From NCBI RefSeq assembly GCF_003605435.1, contig NZ_QXQB01000006.1, positions 124,001 to 188,000 of the forward strand: 64,000 nt of DNA, in the 5' to 3' direction. Of the stretch, positions 1 to 9,537 are shown in pieces. The translations under genes and the position numbers were made by a program. Each line of letters begins with the position of its first letter. Position 1 is the stretch's first letter. This DNA comes from Paenibacillus pinisoli. Lineage in GTDB: Bacteria; Bacillota; Bacilli; Paenibacillales; Paenibacillaceae. Below the pieces are notes generated by a model. The model did no database searches and was not told the DNA's origin. It worked only from the letters and a program-made list of their open reading frames with translations.

Positions 1-2
1 GC

Positions 3-3000
3 GTTGTCCAGAACGGCGTAGGCCCGGCAGGTGTCCACCCGCGGACTGCAATCGGGACCAAGGCGGATGGCTCAATCGTCCTGTTCGAGATTGACGGCAG
101 GCAGCCGGGTTTCAGCGAAGGCGTAGAGACGGAAGAGCTTGCCGCTATGCTGGCGGATCTGGGTGTCGTGCAGGCTATGAACCTGGATGGCGGCGGTTCG
201 TCGACGCTGGCCGCGAAGCTGCCGGGCGAAGCGGCAGTGAAAGTGATGAATACGCCGTCTGACGGCGGTGAGCGGAAGACAGGCAACAGCCTGCTGCTGG
301 TCAATAAAGCGCCGGAGCTGGGCAGCGCGGCAAGTTTGGCCGTTCGTCCAGGCGCGGAGCGGATTCTCGCAGGCTCCTCCGTTCTGTTCACGGCGAAAGG
401 CATTGATGCGAACGGGCATCCCGCTGCTGCGAACGGCGCTTTGGCCTGGGAAGCAGAGGCTGCGCTTGGAAGCATCACTGCGGATGGATGGTTTACAGCC
501 GGAGAGAAGGCGGCGGAAGGAAGCATCAGCGTTCAGGCAGGGGGTGTGGCGGGATCGGCGGCGATTGAAGTGGTCGACAAGCTGACGGCACTCGCCTTCC
601 CTGATGAATCGAAAACCTATGAATCCGGTGCAATTGAGACGATGAAGGCTATCGCGACACGCGACGGTCAAGTGATTCAAGCGAGCAATGACAGCTTTGA
701 ATGGCGAGTAGAAGGAGATATCGGGGCAATTGACGAGCGCGGCGTATTTACCGCAACAGAAAGCAACGGACAATCCGGCCGGATTATCGTTTCCTACGGC
801 GATCTGGAGGCGGCTATGAATGTCAGCGTAGGCATCCCTCCGGTTGTGCTGGAGGATTTCGAGAACGGTCTGTCGGCCTATATGGCTGCGGGCGCAGCAT
901 TCAATAACGTCGATATTGCAGAAGAGAGCAATCCTGATTTTGTCCGCTTTGGCCATACAGCTTTGAAGCTAACGTACGATTTTACAGGCAAAACAGGAAC
1001 TTCCGGTGCTTACTTGCAAGCGAAGTCGGTCGATGACCGGATTCAGGTGCCAGGCTATCCGCAGAAGATCGGCATGTGGGTATATGGCGACGGCAAGACG
1101 CATTGGCTTCGCATGCAGATGAGAGACGGCAACAATGCGGCGATTCCGCTCGACTTTACCGACCAGGTTACAGGCGTCAACTGGACGGGATGGAAATACG
1201 TCGAGGCTGCTGTCCCTACTGGCAAGTCAGAGCCGTTCACGATCGATATGCCGGTGCGCTACATGGAGACGAACAATGCGAAGAAGGACTCCGGAGTGAT
1301 CTATGTCGATCAGATCCGCGCGATTTACGGTTCTACGGCGGGCGAGGATATCGAGCCTCCGGTGCTGAAGGACATTGCTCCTTCACCTAACACAACAGTT
1401 AGAAACGCTCATCCGACGATTAGCGTCATTGGCGAGGATGTCGGCTATGATCCGGTACAGCATCCGGCTACAACGCTTATTGATCCCGACAAGATCAGGG
1501 TGTATCTGGATGATCAGCCTGTCCAGCATGGCTTGTATCCGCCGAAAGGCTTGATTACCTATACACCGATCGAGCCGCTTGCCGAGGGGCGCCATAAAGT
1601 GAAGGTAGCTATTCGGGATTTGAGCGGCAACCAGACCATTAAGGAATGGTATTTTAACGTGAATATGGGTTCTCCGCAATATTTGTATGAGACACCGGAG
1701 GATGTGTTTGCAGGGGGCACATATGATATTCCAATGACGATCGAATCGGCTGCCAAGCTGAAGAGCGGCCATGCGGAATTCAAATTCGATCCTGCTATTG
1801 TCCACAAGCTTGAAGTTGTGCGAGGACAGAAGCTTGGCGAAGCCCAGCTGAGCTCGACTGTGAATGCAGAGGTGGGCACGGTCCGTCTTGACTTCGCCAA
1901 TCTGCCCTCCGCTTCGTTGAAGGACAGCGATGTGGCGGCGACGATCCGGTATACGGTGAAGAGTGATGTCATCGGACCGCTTGGCCTGGAGCAGGCCAAA
2001 GGCGGAGAGGTGACGCGCAAGCATGATATCCAATTCGTATCCGGCTCCATCGTGACGGTTGAAGGAGACGGTACAGCCAAGCCGTTCTACGGTCCGCCTC
2101 TGGAGACGGTCGTCAAGAACAAGCTGAAGCTGCTGTGGAACCATGCCGATATCGCGCTGGGAGAGCCGGCGGCATTCACAATTACTGAAGGCGGCGAGCC
2201 AGTCCGCGATGCGGTTCTGCTGTTGAATGGCACAGAAGTGAAAGAAGCGGTATCGGGTGCAGAAGGGCGGCTGGTGACGGCTGATGTCACGTTGGCTGAG
2301 GGAACGTATAAGCTTCAGGCCAAGCAGGGCGACAACTATAGCCCGATTATGGCCTTTGTTGTCGCGCCTCCTGCGCATACAACTGCGCCGGTCAATATCA
2401 ACGTTTCGGTGGGCGGCAATCCATCTGCTTCCAGACATGTCGCTTGGCAGACTCACCCTGATGTGAAAGCGTCCGTTGTGGAGTGGGCGGAGAAGGAAGG
2501 TTTTGCTGGATTTGAAGGAGAAGGCGTCAAGAAGACGGAGGGCGCAAGCAGTCTGTACAATACGAACAATGACGGCACTTACCGCGTGCACCGCGTTCAA
2601 TTGACTGAGCTTAAGCCAGATACGGTCTACGTCTATCGTGTAGGCGATGGGGAAGGCAATATGAGCGCGCAAGGGGAATTCCATACGGCTCCAGTATCCG
2701 GAGACGGTGTGAAGTTCCTGTTCCTGGGCGATTCCCAGGCTTCCAATCAGGCGGGTTTTGATGATTGGGGCAAGTCCTTGACCAAAGCGGTAGAGCACAT
2801 GCCGGATGCAGAGCTGCTTATTCATGCGGGAGATATGGTCGATCATGGCCATGAGCAGGAGCAATGGAATATGTGGTTCGGCGCCGCGCAGGAGCTGTTC
2901 TTGAAGTATACGCTGCAGACGGTGGTCGGCAACCATGAGGTAACCGGCACGAACGGCAACGGTGATTATTTGGCCCATTTCTACAATCCGCAGAACGGGG

Positions 3001-4694
3001 CGGATGTGGCGAAGGGCAGCAGTTATTCCTTCGATATGAAAAACGTGCATTTTGTGATGATGAATACGGAAATGTCGGAAGAAGCCTTAAAGGAGCAGGC
3101 GAAGTGGCTGGAGAAGGATCTGGCCGCAACGAAGAAGAAATGGAAGGTCATCGTCTTCCATCAAGGCCCTTACGGCAGCATCTATGCCAATACGAATGTA
3201 CAGAAGCACTGGGTGCCGGTCTTCGATAAATACGGGGTCGATCTCGTGATGAACGGTCATGACCACATCTATCTGCGCACGTTCCCGATGAAAGGCGGCG
3301 AGATCGTCAAGGAAGGCGAAGGCACCCGCTATGTAGTCGGCGGTTCAACCGGACCCAAGTTTTATGCGCTCACGGAGCGTCCATGGCAAGAGCTTGTGTA
3401 CGATGAGGATATAAACTTGTATACGGCAGTAGAGATTGCAGAGGATAAGATCGTCATTACGGCAACTACTGTTGATGGCGAACTGGTCGATACCTTCGAA
3501 ATTGTGAAGCAAACGAAGCCGACGACGCCGCCGGTAACGCCGGGCCCTGAGCCATCGCCAGAGCCGGCGGATAAGCCGGGGCGGGTGGAAGTGAAGCCAG
3601 AGCAGTTGCAAGGCACTGCTTCGGGCGAAATCGTGATCCGCACGGATGCTTCTTTGGAAGAGCTTGTTCTGCCGGGCCATGCCGCAGAGCTGGCAGGCGC
3701 ATCGGATGTTGTCGTGGAAGCGGGCAATATCCGCGTCACGCTGCCTGCCAAGTGGCTGAAGGAGTTTGCAGGCATGCTGCCGGATGAGCGGCTGGAGCAA
3801 AGCAAGATTACGCTCACGGTTGACCGCTTGGCTAAGACAGCGGCTGATTCGCTGCTTGACGCAGCGGAGGAACGGTCTGCCGCTAAGCTTGGGCTGTCGG
3901 GTGATGTGCTGACGCTGTCATTCACTGTAACGGAACCGGACGGAACCACAACGGCAGTCGGAGGGTTCCAGCATGCTGTATCCATTGCGCTGAAACCGGG
4001 CGCCCAGGCGGAGGAACGCTTGCTTGGCATGTACCGCATATCCGGTCAAGGCGAATTGATATATATGGGCAGCCGAAGCAGCGGAGGATGGCTGACGGGC
4101 TCCGTCAGCGAATCTGGGCAATATGCGCTCCTGGAATACCGCAAGACCTTCCTTGATGTGGCAATCGGACACTGGGCTGCGGGCGATATTATGGAGCTGT
4201 CGGCAAAGCATGTCATCGAAGGCGTATCGAGTGACCGATTCGCGCCGGAGAGAGAGGTGACACGTGCTGAATTTGCCGCTTTGCTTGTACGCGCAATAGG
4301 GCTGCAAGGTGAAGCATCGGCCGCTTTCAGTGATGTGGCCGCTAATGCCTGGTATGCGGATGCAGTCAATCTAGCCGTAAAAGCGGGTATCGTTAACGGT
4401 GTAGGCGACGGCTTGTTCAAGCCGGCTGCCTCCGTCTCCCGCCAAGAGATGGCGGCGATGATTGTGCGTGCCTATTCGTACCATACGAATAAGGCGGCAG
4501 AGGGCGTCGGCCAACCGCCGTTCAGCGATCTTGCATCCGCTCCACAGTGGGCGCAGCAAGCGATCGCCGCGGCGCATGAGCTGGGTCTGATGCAGGGCTT
4601 CCCGTCGCAAGCCTTCAAGCCGAATGGCTTCGGCACGCGGGCGCAAAGCGCAAGTCTGCTGCTCAATCTGCTGCAATTGCTGGATGAGAACTAA
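3..4694 (+). CDS. SLH-anchored surface protein: phosphodiester glycosidase + metallophosphoesterase (5' partial)
   Basis: The reading frame is open from the window edge, so the N-terminus is missing; 1563 residues are visible. Residues 1-105 match the C-terminal part of an NAGPA-type phosphodiester glycosidase (HPRTAIG near residue 13, NLDGGGSST near 60). Ig-like/Big-type and carbohydrate-binding-like regions follow (about 110-540), then a cohesin-like domain (about 562-656), a purple-acid-phosphatase-type FN3 domain (793-897) and a calcineurin-like phosphoesterase (900-1110) with all expected metal motifs: GDSQ, GDMVDH, GNHE, FHQG and GHDH. A Pro/Glu-rich linker leads to three SLH repeats (from about 1383, 1441 and 1506), which bind the protein to cell-wall polymer. 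The two enzymes suggest stripping of sugar-phosphodiesters from an extracellular polymer followed by dephosphorylation; that coupling is inference. Stop TAA 4692-4694, then a terminator. Confidence 0.9.
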   Translation, partial: VVQNGVGPAGVHPRTAIGTKADGSIVLFEIDGRQPGFSEGVETEELAAMLADLGVVQAMNLDGGGSSTLAAKLPGEAAVKVMNTPSDGGERKTGNSLLLVNKAPELGSAASLAVRPGAERILAGSSVLFTAKGIDANGHPAAANGALAWEAEAALGSITADGWFTAGEKAAEGSISVQAGGVAGSAAIEVVDKLTALAFPDESKTYESGAIETMKAIATRDGQVIQASNDSFEWRVEGDIGAIDERGVFTATESNGQSGRIIVSYGDLEAAMNVSVGIPPVVLEDFENGLSAYMAAGAAFNNVDIAEESNPDFVRFGHTALKLTYDFTGKTGTSGAYLQAKSVDDRIQVPGYPQKIGMWVYGDGKTHWLRMQMRDGNNAAIPLDFTDQVTGVNWTGWKYVEAAVPTGKSEPFTIDMPVRYMETNNAKKDSGVIYVDQIRAIYGSTAGEDIEPPVLKDIAPSPNTTVRNAHPTISVIGEDVGYDPVQHPATTLIDPDKIRVYLDDQPVQHGLYPPKGLITYTPIEPLAEGRHKVKVAIRDLSGNQTIKEWYFNVNMGSPQYLYETPEDVFAGGTYDIPMTIESAAKLKSGHAEFKFDPAIVHKLEVVRGQKLGEAQLSSTVNAEVGTVRLDFANLPSASLKDSDVAATIRYTVKSDVIGPLGLEQAKGGEVTRKHDIQFVSGSIVTVEGDGTAKPFYGPPLETVVKNKLKLLWNHADIALGEPAAFTITEGGEPVRDAVLLLNGTEVKEAVSGAEGRLVTADVTLAEGTYKLQAKQGDNYSPIMAFVVAPPAHTTAPVNINVSVGGNPSASRHVAWQTHPDVKASVVEWAEKEGFAGFEGEGVKKTEGASSLYNTNNDGTYRVHRVQLTELKPDTVYVYRVGDGEGNMSAQGEFHTAPVSGDGVKFLFLGDSQASNQAGFDDWGKSLTKAVEHMPDAELLIHAGDMVDHGHEQEQWNMWFGAAQELFLKYTLQTVVGNHEVTGTNGNGDYLAHFYNPQNGADVAKGSSYSFDMKNVHFVMMNTEMSEEALKEQAKWLEKDLAATKKKWKVIVFHQGPYGSIYANTNVQKHWVPVFDKYGVDLVMNGHDHIYLRTFPMKGGEIVKEGEGTRYVVGGSTGPKFYALTERPWQELVYDEDINLYTAVEIAEDKIVITATTVDGELVDTFEIVKQTKPTTPPVTPGPEPSPEPADKPGRVEVKPEQLQGTASGEIVIRTDASLEELVLPGHAAELAGASDVVVEAGNIRVTLPAKWLKEFAGMLPDERLEQSKITLTVDRLAKTAADSLLDAAEERSAAKLGLSGDVLTLSFTVTEPDGTTTAVGGFQHAVSIALKPGAQAEERLLGMYRISGQGELIYMGSRSSGGWLTGSVSESGQYALLEYRKTFLDVAIGHWAAGDIMELSAKHVIEGVSSDRFAPEREVTRAEFAALLVRAIGLQGEASAAFSDVAANAWYADAVNLAVKAGIVNGVGDGLFKPAASVSRQEMAAMIVRAYSYHTNKAAEGVGQPPFSDLASAPQWAQQAIAAAHELGLMQGFPSQAFKPNGFGTRAQSASLLLNLLQLLDEN

Positions 4695-4703
4695 ATCGAG
4701 CTG

Positions 4704-4747
4704 AAAGAGACTGCCCGGGTTTATGACTGCCGGGGCAGTCTCTTTTT
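4704..4747 (+). terminator. Rho-independent terminator
   Basis: A stem formed by AGAGACTGCCC and its complement around a short loop ends in TCTTTTTATT. It closes the SLH protein transcription unit ten bases after the stop codon. Confidence 0.85.
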
Positions 4748-4891
4748 ATTTCATAGAGAAGCTTCATCCCGGCATTCACCCAAACTGCCCGCCCGCGCAC
4801 AAATCTCCACTTGTATACCTATCCATTAATTTCTAGTAAACATATACATAATAGAACTTCATATTTACCGCACAGAGTGGAGGTTGCTTAG

Positions 4892-6781
4892 TTGGAACAG
4901 TATCAAATCGTACCCTGGGATGACATGCTGGCAGAAGAATCTTCCGGTCTGAACTTAGAGCAATACGTTCCACCCGAGCTGGAGAAGCTCGCTTATCAAG
5001 TATGCAAGTCATACAACATGGACGTCAGAGGCATGACACTGATTACCTCCAAGCCGGATAAAGGAGGAGCAATCTGGCGAATTGACACGAACCATGGAAC
5101 CCGCAGTCTGAAGGTTCTTCACCGTACGCCTGCCCGAAGCTTGTTCAGTGTAGGCGCACAAGAGTATGTGGTGAAGCAAGGCGCGCGGGTTCCCGGCATT
5201 ATTTTGACCAAAGACGGCAAAAACTCAGTCGTAGCCGGCGGCAAGCTGTGGATCGTGACCGATTGGATTGACACGCTGACGCCTGTCGCCAAGATCGATC
5301 TGGAAGGCGCGCAGACGCTGTGCCACGGACTGGGTGAGTTTCACAAATGGTCAAAAGGGTATGTGCCGCCGCTTGAAGCCGGGAAGTCGAGCCGCATCTT
5401 CAAGTGGGAAAGCCAATATCAGAAGATCATGACGAAGATCGGCTGGTTCCGCCATATCGCTAAGGCTTACCCGGAAGCGGCAGCCAGCTCGCAATTGCTA
5501 TCGGTGCTGGACACATTCGAGAATCAGGCGAAGGAGATCTTCGCGAAGTTCCAGGCTTCGTCCTATCAGAAAATGATCCGCAAAGGAGAAGCTCATTGGG
5601 GGCTTGCTCACCAAGATTACGGCTGGTCCAACGGTCAGATGGGGCCGGAAGGCATCTGGGTCATCGATCTTGACGGCGTAGCGTTCGACCTGCCTATTCG
5701 CGATCTCCGCAAAATTATTACGAGCACGATGGACGATATGGGCATGTGGGATCTGGCATGGATTCGCGGCGTAATCGATGCGTACCATCGCGCCAATCCG
5801 CTTGACCGGGAGACGTTCGAGCTGCTGTGGATCGATATGGCGTTCCCGAATGAATTTTACAAGCATGTAAAAGAAGTGGTCTTTACTCCCGTCGAATTTA
5901 TGAATACGGAGCTCGGTCCAATTCTGGATCGCGTTATCGCTACAGAAGCGAACAAGTGGGAAGTGCTGCGGGAGCTGGAGAAGGATAAAGCCAAGTATCC
6001 AGAAGGCGATTACACGGAGCTTGTCGCAGCGCCAAGCCAGCCGTACACGTACCGGGATTACGCGAAGAAGGGCCGGCGCGTGGAAGGCGGCCGTCCGCTG
6101 GAGCGGGCACGCAGCGTGTCGAACATTATCCGCCTGGTCGTGGGTCCGGATGGCAAAGGCATCCTGCTGCAGCCTGGCATGGAGCCGGGAGATGTCTGGA
6201 AAAGCAAGCGCTCGCGGAGCGATGCCGAACCGGTCTACAGCAAGCCGCCAAAGAAGCTTCGCGAAGAGAAGAAAGGACGGCGCAAGGAGAGAAAACGGAA
6301 GTCTGGAGAGCCAGCTTTTGCTCTGCCGCTAGTCGCCAAGCCAAAGAAAGAGAACGTGAAAGAGAAATTAAAAGAGAAAGTGAAAGGGAAATTGAAAGAA
6401 AAATTGAAAGAAAAATTGGCCAAAAAGGTGAAGCCAGTATCCGTGAAGCCGTCTAAGAAGAGCAAGCCTGCCAAGGCGTTGCTGCCTCTTAAGCCGAAGA
6501 GCGGCAAAGCGTCGCGTTCTTATGGAAGGCGGCCGACCGAGGAGGATATTCGCAGGCTGAGAACAGAGCCGGCCAGAAGAGCGGCCAGAAAGCTAATGGA
6601 GGCGCCAGCAAAACCGAAGGGCAAGAAAAATTCCGTTCAAGCCCCATCCTCCAAGAAGAAAAAAGGAGCTATCGGCAAAGGAACGTTCGCCGCTCGGGGA
6701 AGATCGTTTAAGAAGGCTAAAGTCAAAGCTTATATCCTCGCTTACCGGAGAAGCGATGTGTTAAGGGAGATTACGACATGA
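4892..6781 (+). CDS. CotS-family spore coat protein (kinase fold) with Lys-rich tail
   Basis: A 629-residue protein whose first 400 residues have the aminoglycoside/choline-kinase-like fold of CotS/YsxE spore coat proteins. The catalytic-loop-like HQDYGWSN (about residue 247) and DLDG (about 260) motifs are present, so it may keep phosphotransfer ability; substrate unknown. Residues 445-620 form an unusual low-complexity basic tail with KEKLKEK/KGKLKEK repeats; ordinary CotS proteins are about 350 residues, so this tail is an accretion. The start is a TTG chosen because GTGGAGG lies 8 bases upstream and no ATG is better placed. The stop overlaps the start of the next gene (ATGA), indicating translational coupling with the glycosyltransferase, as in the cotS-cotSA arrangement of Bacillus subtilis. 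Expected location: spore coat. Confidence 0.82.
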   Translation: MEQYQIVPWDDMLAEESSGLNLEQYVPPELEKLAYQVCKSYNMDVRGMTLITSKPDKGGAIWRIDTNHGTRSLKVLHRTPARSLFSVGAQEYVVKQGARVPGIILTKDGKNSVVAGGKLWIVTDWIDTLTPVAKIDLEGAQTLCHGLGEFHKWSKGYVPPLEAGKSSRIFKWESQYQKIMTKIGWFRHIAKAYPEAAASSQLLSVLDTFENQAKEIFAKFQASSYQKMIRKGEAHWGLAHQDYGWSNGQMGPEGIWVIDLDGVAFDLPIRDLRKIITSTMDDMGMWDLAWIRGVIDAYHRANPLDRETFELLWIDMAFPNEFYKHVKEVVFTPVEFMNTELGPILDRVIATEANKWEVLRELEKDKAKYPEGDYTELVAAPSQPYTYRDYAKKGRRVEGGRPLERARSVSNIIRLVVGPDGKGILLQPGMEPGDVWKSKRSRSDAEPVYSKPPKKLREEKKGRRKERKRKSGEPAFALPLVAKPKKENVKEKLKEKVKGKLKEKLKEKLAKKVKPVSVKPSKKSKPAKALLPLKPKSGKASRSYGRRPTEEDIRRLRTEPARRAARKLMEAPAKPKGKKNSVQAPSSKKKKGAIGKGTFAARGRSFKKAKVKAYILAYRRSDVLREITT

Positions 6782-8115
6782 ATATATTATTGATATGCAC
6801 AGAGAAGCTTCCGGTGCCTAATATACGGGGCGGAGCCATTCAAACTTATATCGGTGGCGTCGTTCCTTTGCTAAGCCGCAGCCATAAAATTACCATCATC
6901 GGGCGGTCAGACCCTGAATTGCCGGATGAGGAGACGGTGAACGGCATTCGCTTCTTACGGTTTGATTCCCAGGGCGTGCTCGATATCTATATGAGCAATG
7001 TCATCCCGTATCTGGAAGCCAGCACGGAAGAGTATGATCTGATTCATATTTTCAACCGTCCCAAAATGGTGCTGCCCGTTGCTTCCGTCAAGCCGAATGC
7101 GCGTATCGTGCTGAGCATGCACAACGACATGTTCAATCCGCTGAAGCTGAACAAGGAAGAGGGAGACGCCATCGTACAGCGGGTCGAGACAATTGTAACG
7201 ATCAGTAATTATATCGGTGCGGCTATCTGCAAGGACTATCCGCAGGCGGAGTCCAAAATCCGCACAATTTACTCAGGCGTCGATCTGTCGAAGTTCGCTC
7301 CGTGGAAACAGTCGCAGGCGGCGTTAAGGGACCGGGAGAGCATACGCGATCAGCATAAACTGGGCAATAAAAAGGTCATCCTGTTCGTCGGCAGACTGTC
7401 GCGGAACAAAGGACCGCATGTCCTGGTCAGAGCAATGTCGAATTTGAAGCATTCGGATGCGGTGCTGGTCATAGTAGGCGCGGCATGGTACAGCGACGAC
7501 CGGATCAGTGATTATATCGCTTACCTGCGGGCGCTTGCAGAGAAGTCGCCGATCCCAGTAATGACGACTGGCTATGTGCAGGCAAGCGAGGTGCACAAGT
7601 GGTTTTGCGCGGCTGACGTCTTCGTCTGCACCTCCATCTGGGAGGAGCCGCTGGCCCGCGTTCACTACGAGGCGATGGCAGCGGGCTTGCCGCTTATTAC
7701 GACGGCGAGAGGCGGCAATCCGGAGATCATCCGCGGCAACAACGGCGTCATCATTCAGAATCCGGAGGATCCAGTCGAATATGCAACCAATCTCAACAAC
7801 ATGCTATCCAATGTTAACAACGCTCGCCAGATGGGCTTGCACGGCCGCAAGCTGGTAGAGGACCACTTCACCTGGAACCACGTAGCGGGACAAATCCAGG
7901 AGGTCTGGGAAAATCCGCCTGCTGCTGCAGAAGTTCCAACTGAGATCATATCCGAGTTTGCAGCAGCAGAAGGCCCAACCGAGACCGTATCCGAGTCTGC
8001 CGCTGCAGAAGGCCCAACTGAGATCGTATCCGAGTCTACCGCTGCAGAAGGCCCAACCGAGACCGTATCTGAGTCTGCCGCAGTAGAAGGTCAAACTGAG
8101 ACCATACCCGAGTGA
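6778..8115 (+). CDS. GT4-family glycosyltransferase, CotSA-like, with acidic repeat tail
   Basis: 445 residues. The first 375 form a GT-B fold glycosyltransferase of family 4: N-terminal sugar-acceptor domain (RGGAIQTYIGG near residue 19), hinge, and C-terminal nucleotide-sugar domain (FVGRLSRNKGPH near 203, EPLARVHYEAMAAGLP near 291). CotSA in B. subtilis is a GT4 coat protein encoded beside CotS, and the 4-base overlap with the upstream CotS-like gene supports the same role, probably glycosylation in the spore coat. From residue 382 the protein is a tandem 13-residue repeat (AAAEGPTETVSES and variants), strongly acidic, the opposite charge of the upstream CotS tail. A further repeat unit is readable beyond the TGA stop, so the tail has been shortened. 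Confidence 0.85.
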   Translation: MNILLICTEKLPVPNIRGGAIQTYIGGVVPLLSRSHKITIIGRSDPELPDEETVNGIRFLRFDSQGVLDIYMSNVIPYLEASTEEYDLIHIFNRPKMVLPVASVKPNARIVLSMHNDMFNPLKLNKEEGDAIVQRVETIVTISNYIGAAICKDYPQAESKIRTIYSGVDLSKFAPWKQSQAALRDRESIRDQHKLGNKKVILFVGRLSRNKGPHVLVRAMSNLKHSDAVLVIVGAAWYSDDRISDYIAYLRALAEKSPIPVMTTGYVQASEVHKWFCAADVFVCTSIWEEPLARVHYEAMAAGLPLITTARGGNPEIIRGNNGVIIQNPEDPVEYATNLNNMLSNVNNARQMGLHGRKLVEDHFTWNHVAGQIQEVWENPPAAAEVPTEIISEFAAAEGPTETVSESAAAEGPTEIVSESTAAEGPTETVSESAAVEGQTETIPE

Positions 8116-8178
8116 GCTGCTGCCGAAAGATTAACTGAGATCATATCCGAGTGAGAAGTAGAAAACGTGTCCGAGTGA
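7921..8178 (+). repeat. 39-bp tandem repeat encoding the acidic glycosyltransferase tail
   Basis: Six units of 39 bp (starting at 7921, 7960, 7999, 8038, 8077 and 8116) plus a truncated one encode the 13-residue tail. TGA codons occupy the thirteenth codon of units five and six, where earlier units have TTT or TCT. The sequence therefore continues as recognisable repeat for about 60 bp after the gene has ended. Confidence 0.85.
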
Positions 8179-8235
8179 CAGCAGTAGCAGAATTCGCATT
8201 CGAATCTGAGTAGCTGTTTTGTCGATCAATAAAGT

Positions 8236-8262
8236 GACCCCTCGCCGTTAGGCGAGGGGTTA
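8236..8262 (+). terminator. Terminator-like hairpin after the coat operon
   Basis: A perfect ten-base stem (ACCCCTCGCC with GGCGAGGGGT, loop GTTA) lies 120 bases after the glycosyltransferase stop. The T tract is poor (TATTCG), so termination may be partial. Confidence 0.65.
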
Positions 8263-8285
8263 TTCGCTATCTGCTAAGATGGGGA

Positions 8286-8804
8286 GTGGCTAAGTGAGCC
8301 CGCGGGGCCGTCTAGTAAAGCTGCAAGCCGAGAAACTCGGCTTAGCGGTCCCGCCGGGCCGTCTAGTAAAGCTACAAGCCGAGAAAGTCGGCTTAGCGGT
8401 CCCGCCGGGCCGTCTAGTAAAGCTGCAAGCCGAGAAAGTCGGCTTAGCGGTCCCGCCGGGCCGTCTAGTAAAGCTACAAGCCGAGAAAGTCGGCTTAGCG
8501 AGCCCGCCGGGCCGTCTAGTAAAGCTGCAAGCCGAGAAAGTCGGCTAACAGAGCCCAAGCGGCCACCTCACGAAGTTGCAAGCCGAGAAAGTCGGCTTAG
8601 CGGTCCCGCCGGGCCGTCTAGTAAAGCTACAAGCCGAGAAAGTCGGCTTAGCGAGCCCGCCGGGCCATTTAGTAAAGCTGCAAGCCGAGAAAGTCGGCTA
8701 ACAGAGCCCGCACAGCCGCCGAGCAAAGTTGCAAGCCGAGAAAGTCGGCTTACGGAGCCCGCGCCCGCCGCCTCACGAAGGTGCAAGCCGAAAAAGTCGG
8801 CTTA
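8286..8804. repeat. 51-bp tandem repeat array 1 (10 hairpin units)
   Basis: Ten units at a 51-bp period (hairpins beginning near 8325, 8376, 8427, 8478, 8529, 8580, 8631, 8682, 8733 and 8785; the last step is 52). Each unit carries a stem AAGCCGA/TCGGCTT with a GAAAG loop, then a GC-rich second inverted repeat (around CGGTCCCGCCGGGCCG), then TCTAGTAAAGCTGC or a variant. The stem is kept in all copies while the spacer drifts. Both strands have short open frames only because 51 is divisible by three; frames are broken between units 5 and 6, so I do not call a gene here. Related to the array at 40188-40857. Confidence 0.92.
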
Positions 8805-8819
8805 CAAGCTTCTTCCAAA

Positions 8820-8848
8820 AGAAAAGACCCTGCTTTCCAGCAGGGTCT
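8820..8848 (-). terminator. Terminator of the poly-Asp gene
   Basis: Stem AGACCCTGCT/AGCAGGGTCT with loop TTCC at 8825-8848; read on the minus strand it is followed by TTTTCTTTT. It lies 18 bases past the stop of the minus-strand poly-Asp gene. Confidence 0.85.
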
Positions 8849-8865
8849 AAAACAACTAGATAGTC

Positions 8866-9339
<474 letters not shown>

Positions 9340-9480
9340 GAAAGGATCCCTCCGTCTGCTTCATATTTTCAAGCTAGTATATTGTATAAGCGGGCGGTAT
9401 CATTGGCGTGGGTGGATGAAGCGGGGTAACCGCATGTTTTTGCTAGATTCATGTTAAGAAAAAATAAATCAAATCACATA

Positions 9481-9511
9481 TTGACTCTCACGTTGCGTGA
9501 TACTTTAAAGT
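9481..9511 (+). promoter_or_regulatory. MerR-type promoter and operator
   Basis: TTGACT (9481-9486) and TAAAGT (9506-9511) are separated by 19 bp, the long spacer typical of MerR-activated promoters. Between them lies the dyad TCACG-TTG-CGTGA (9488-9500). The arrangement implies autoregulation of the downstream TipA-like gene by DNA twisting. Confidence 0.8.
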
Positions 9512-9537
9512 AAAGCTTGCAAGGAGGCGAAGACGCT

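Noticed and set aside
1383..3050. 555-codon antisense frame within the SLH protein
   Set aside because: It lies inside a well-supported gene, has no RBS or domain, and is rich in His/Arg/Cys as expected for a shadow frame.
8286..8804. CRISPR array
   Set aside because: No alternating conserved repeats and unique spacers; the whole 51-bp unit is repeated. No cas genes nearby.
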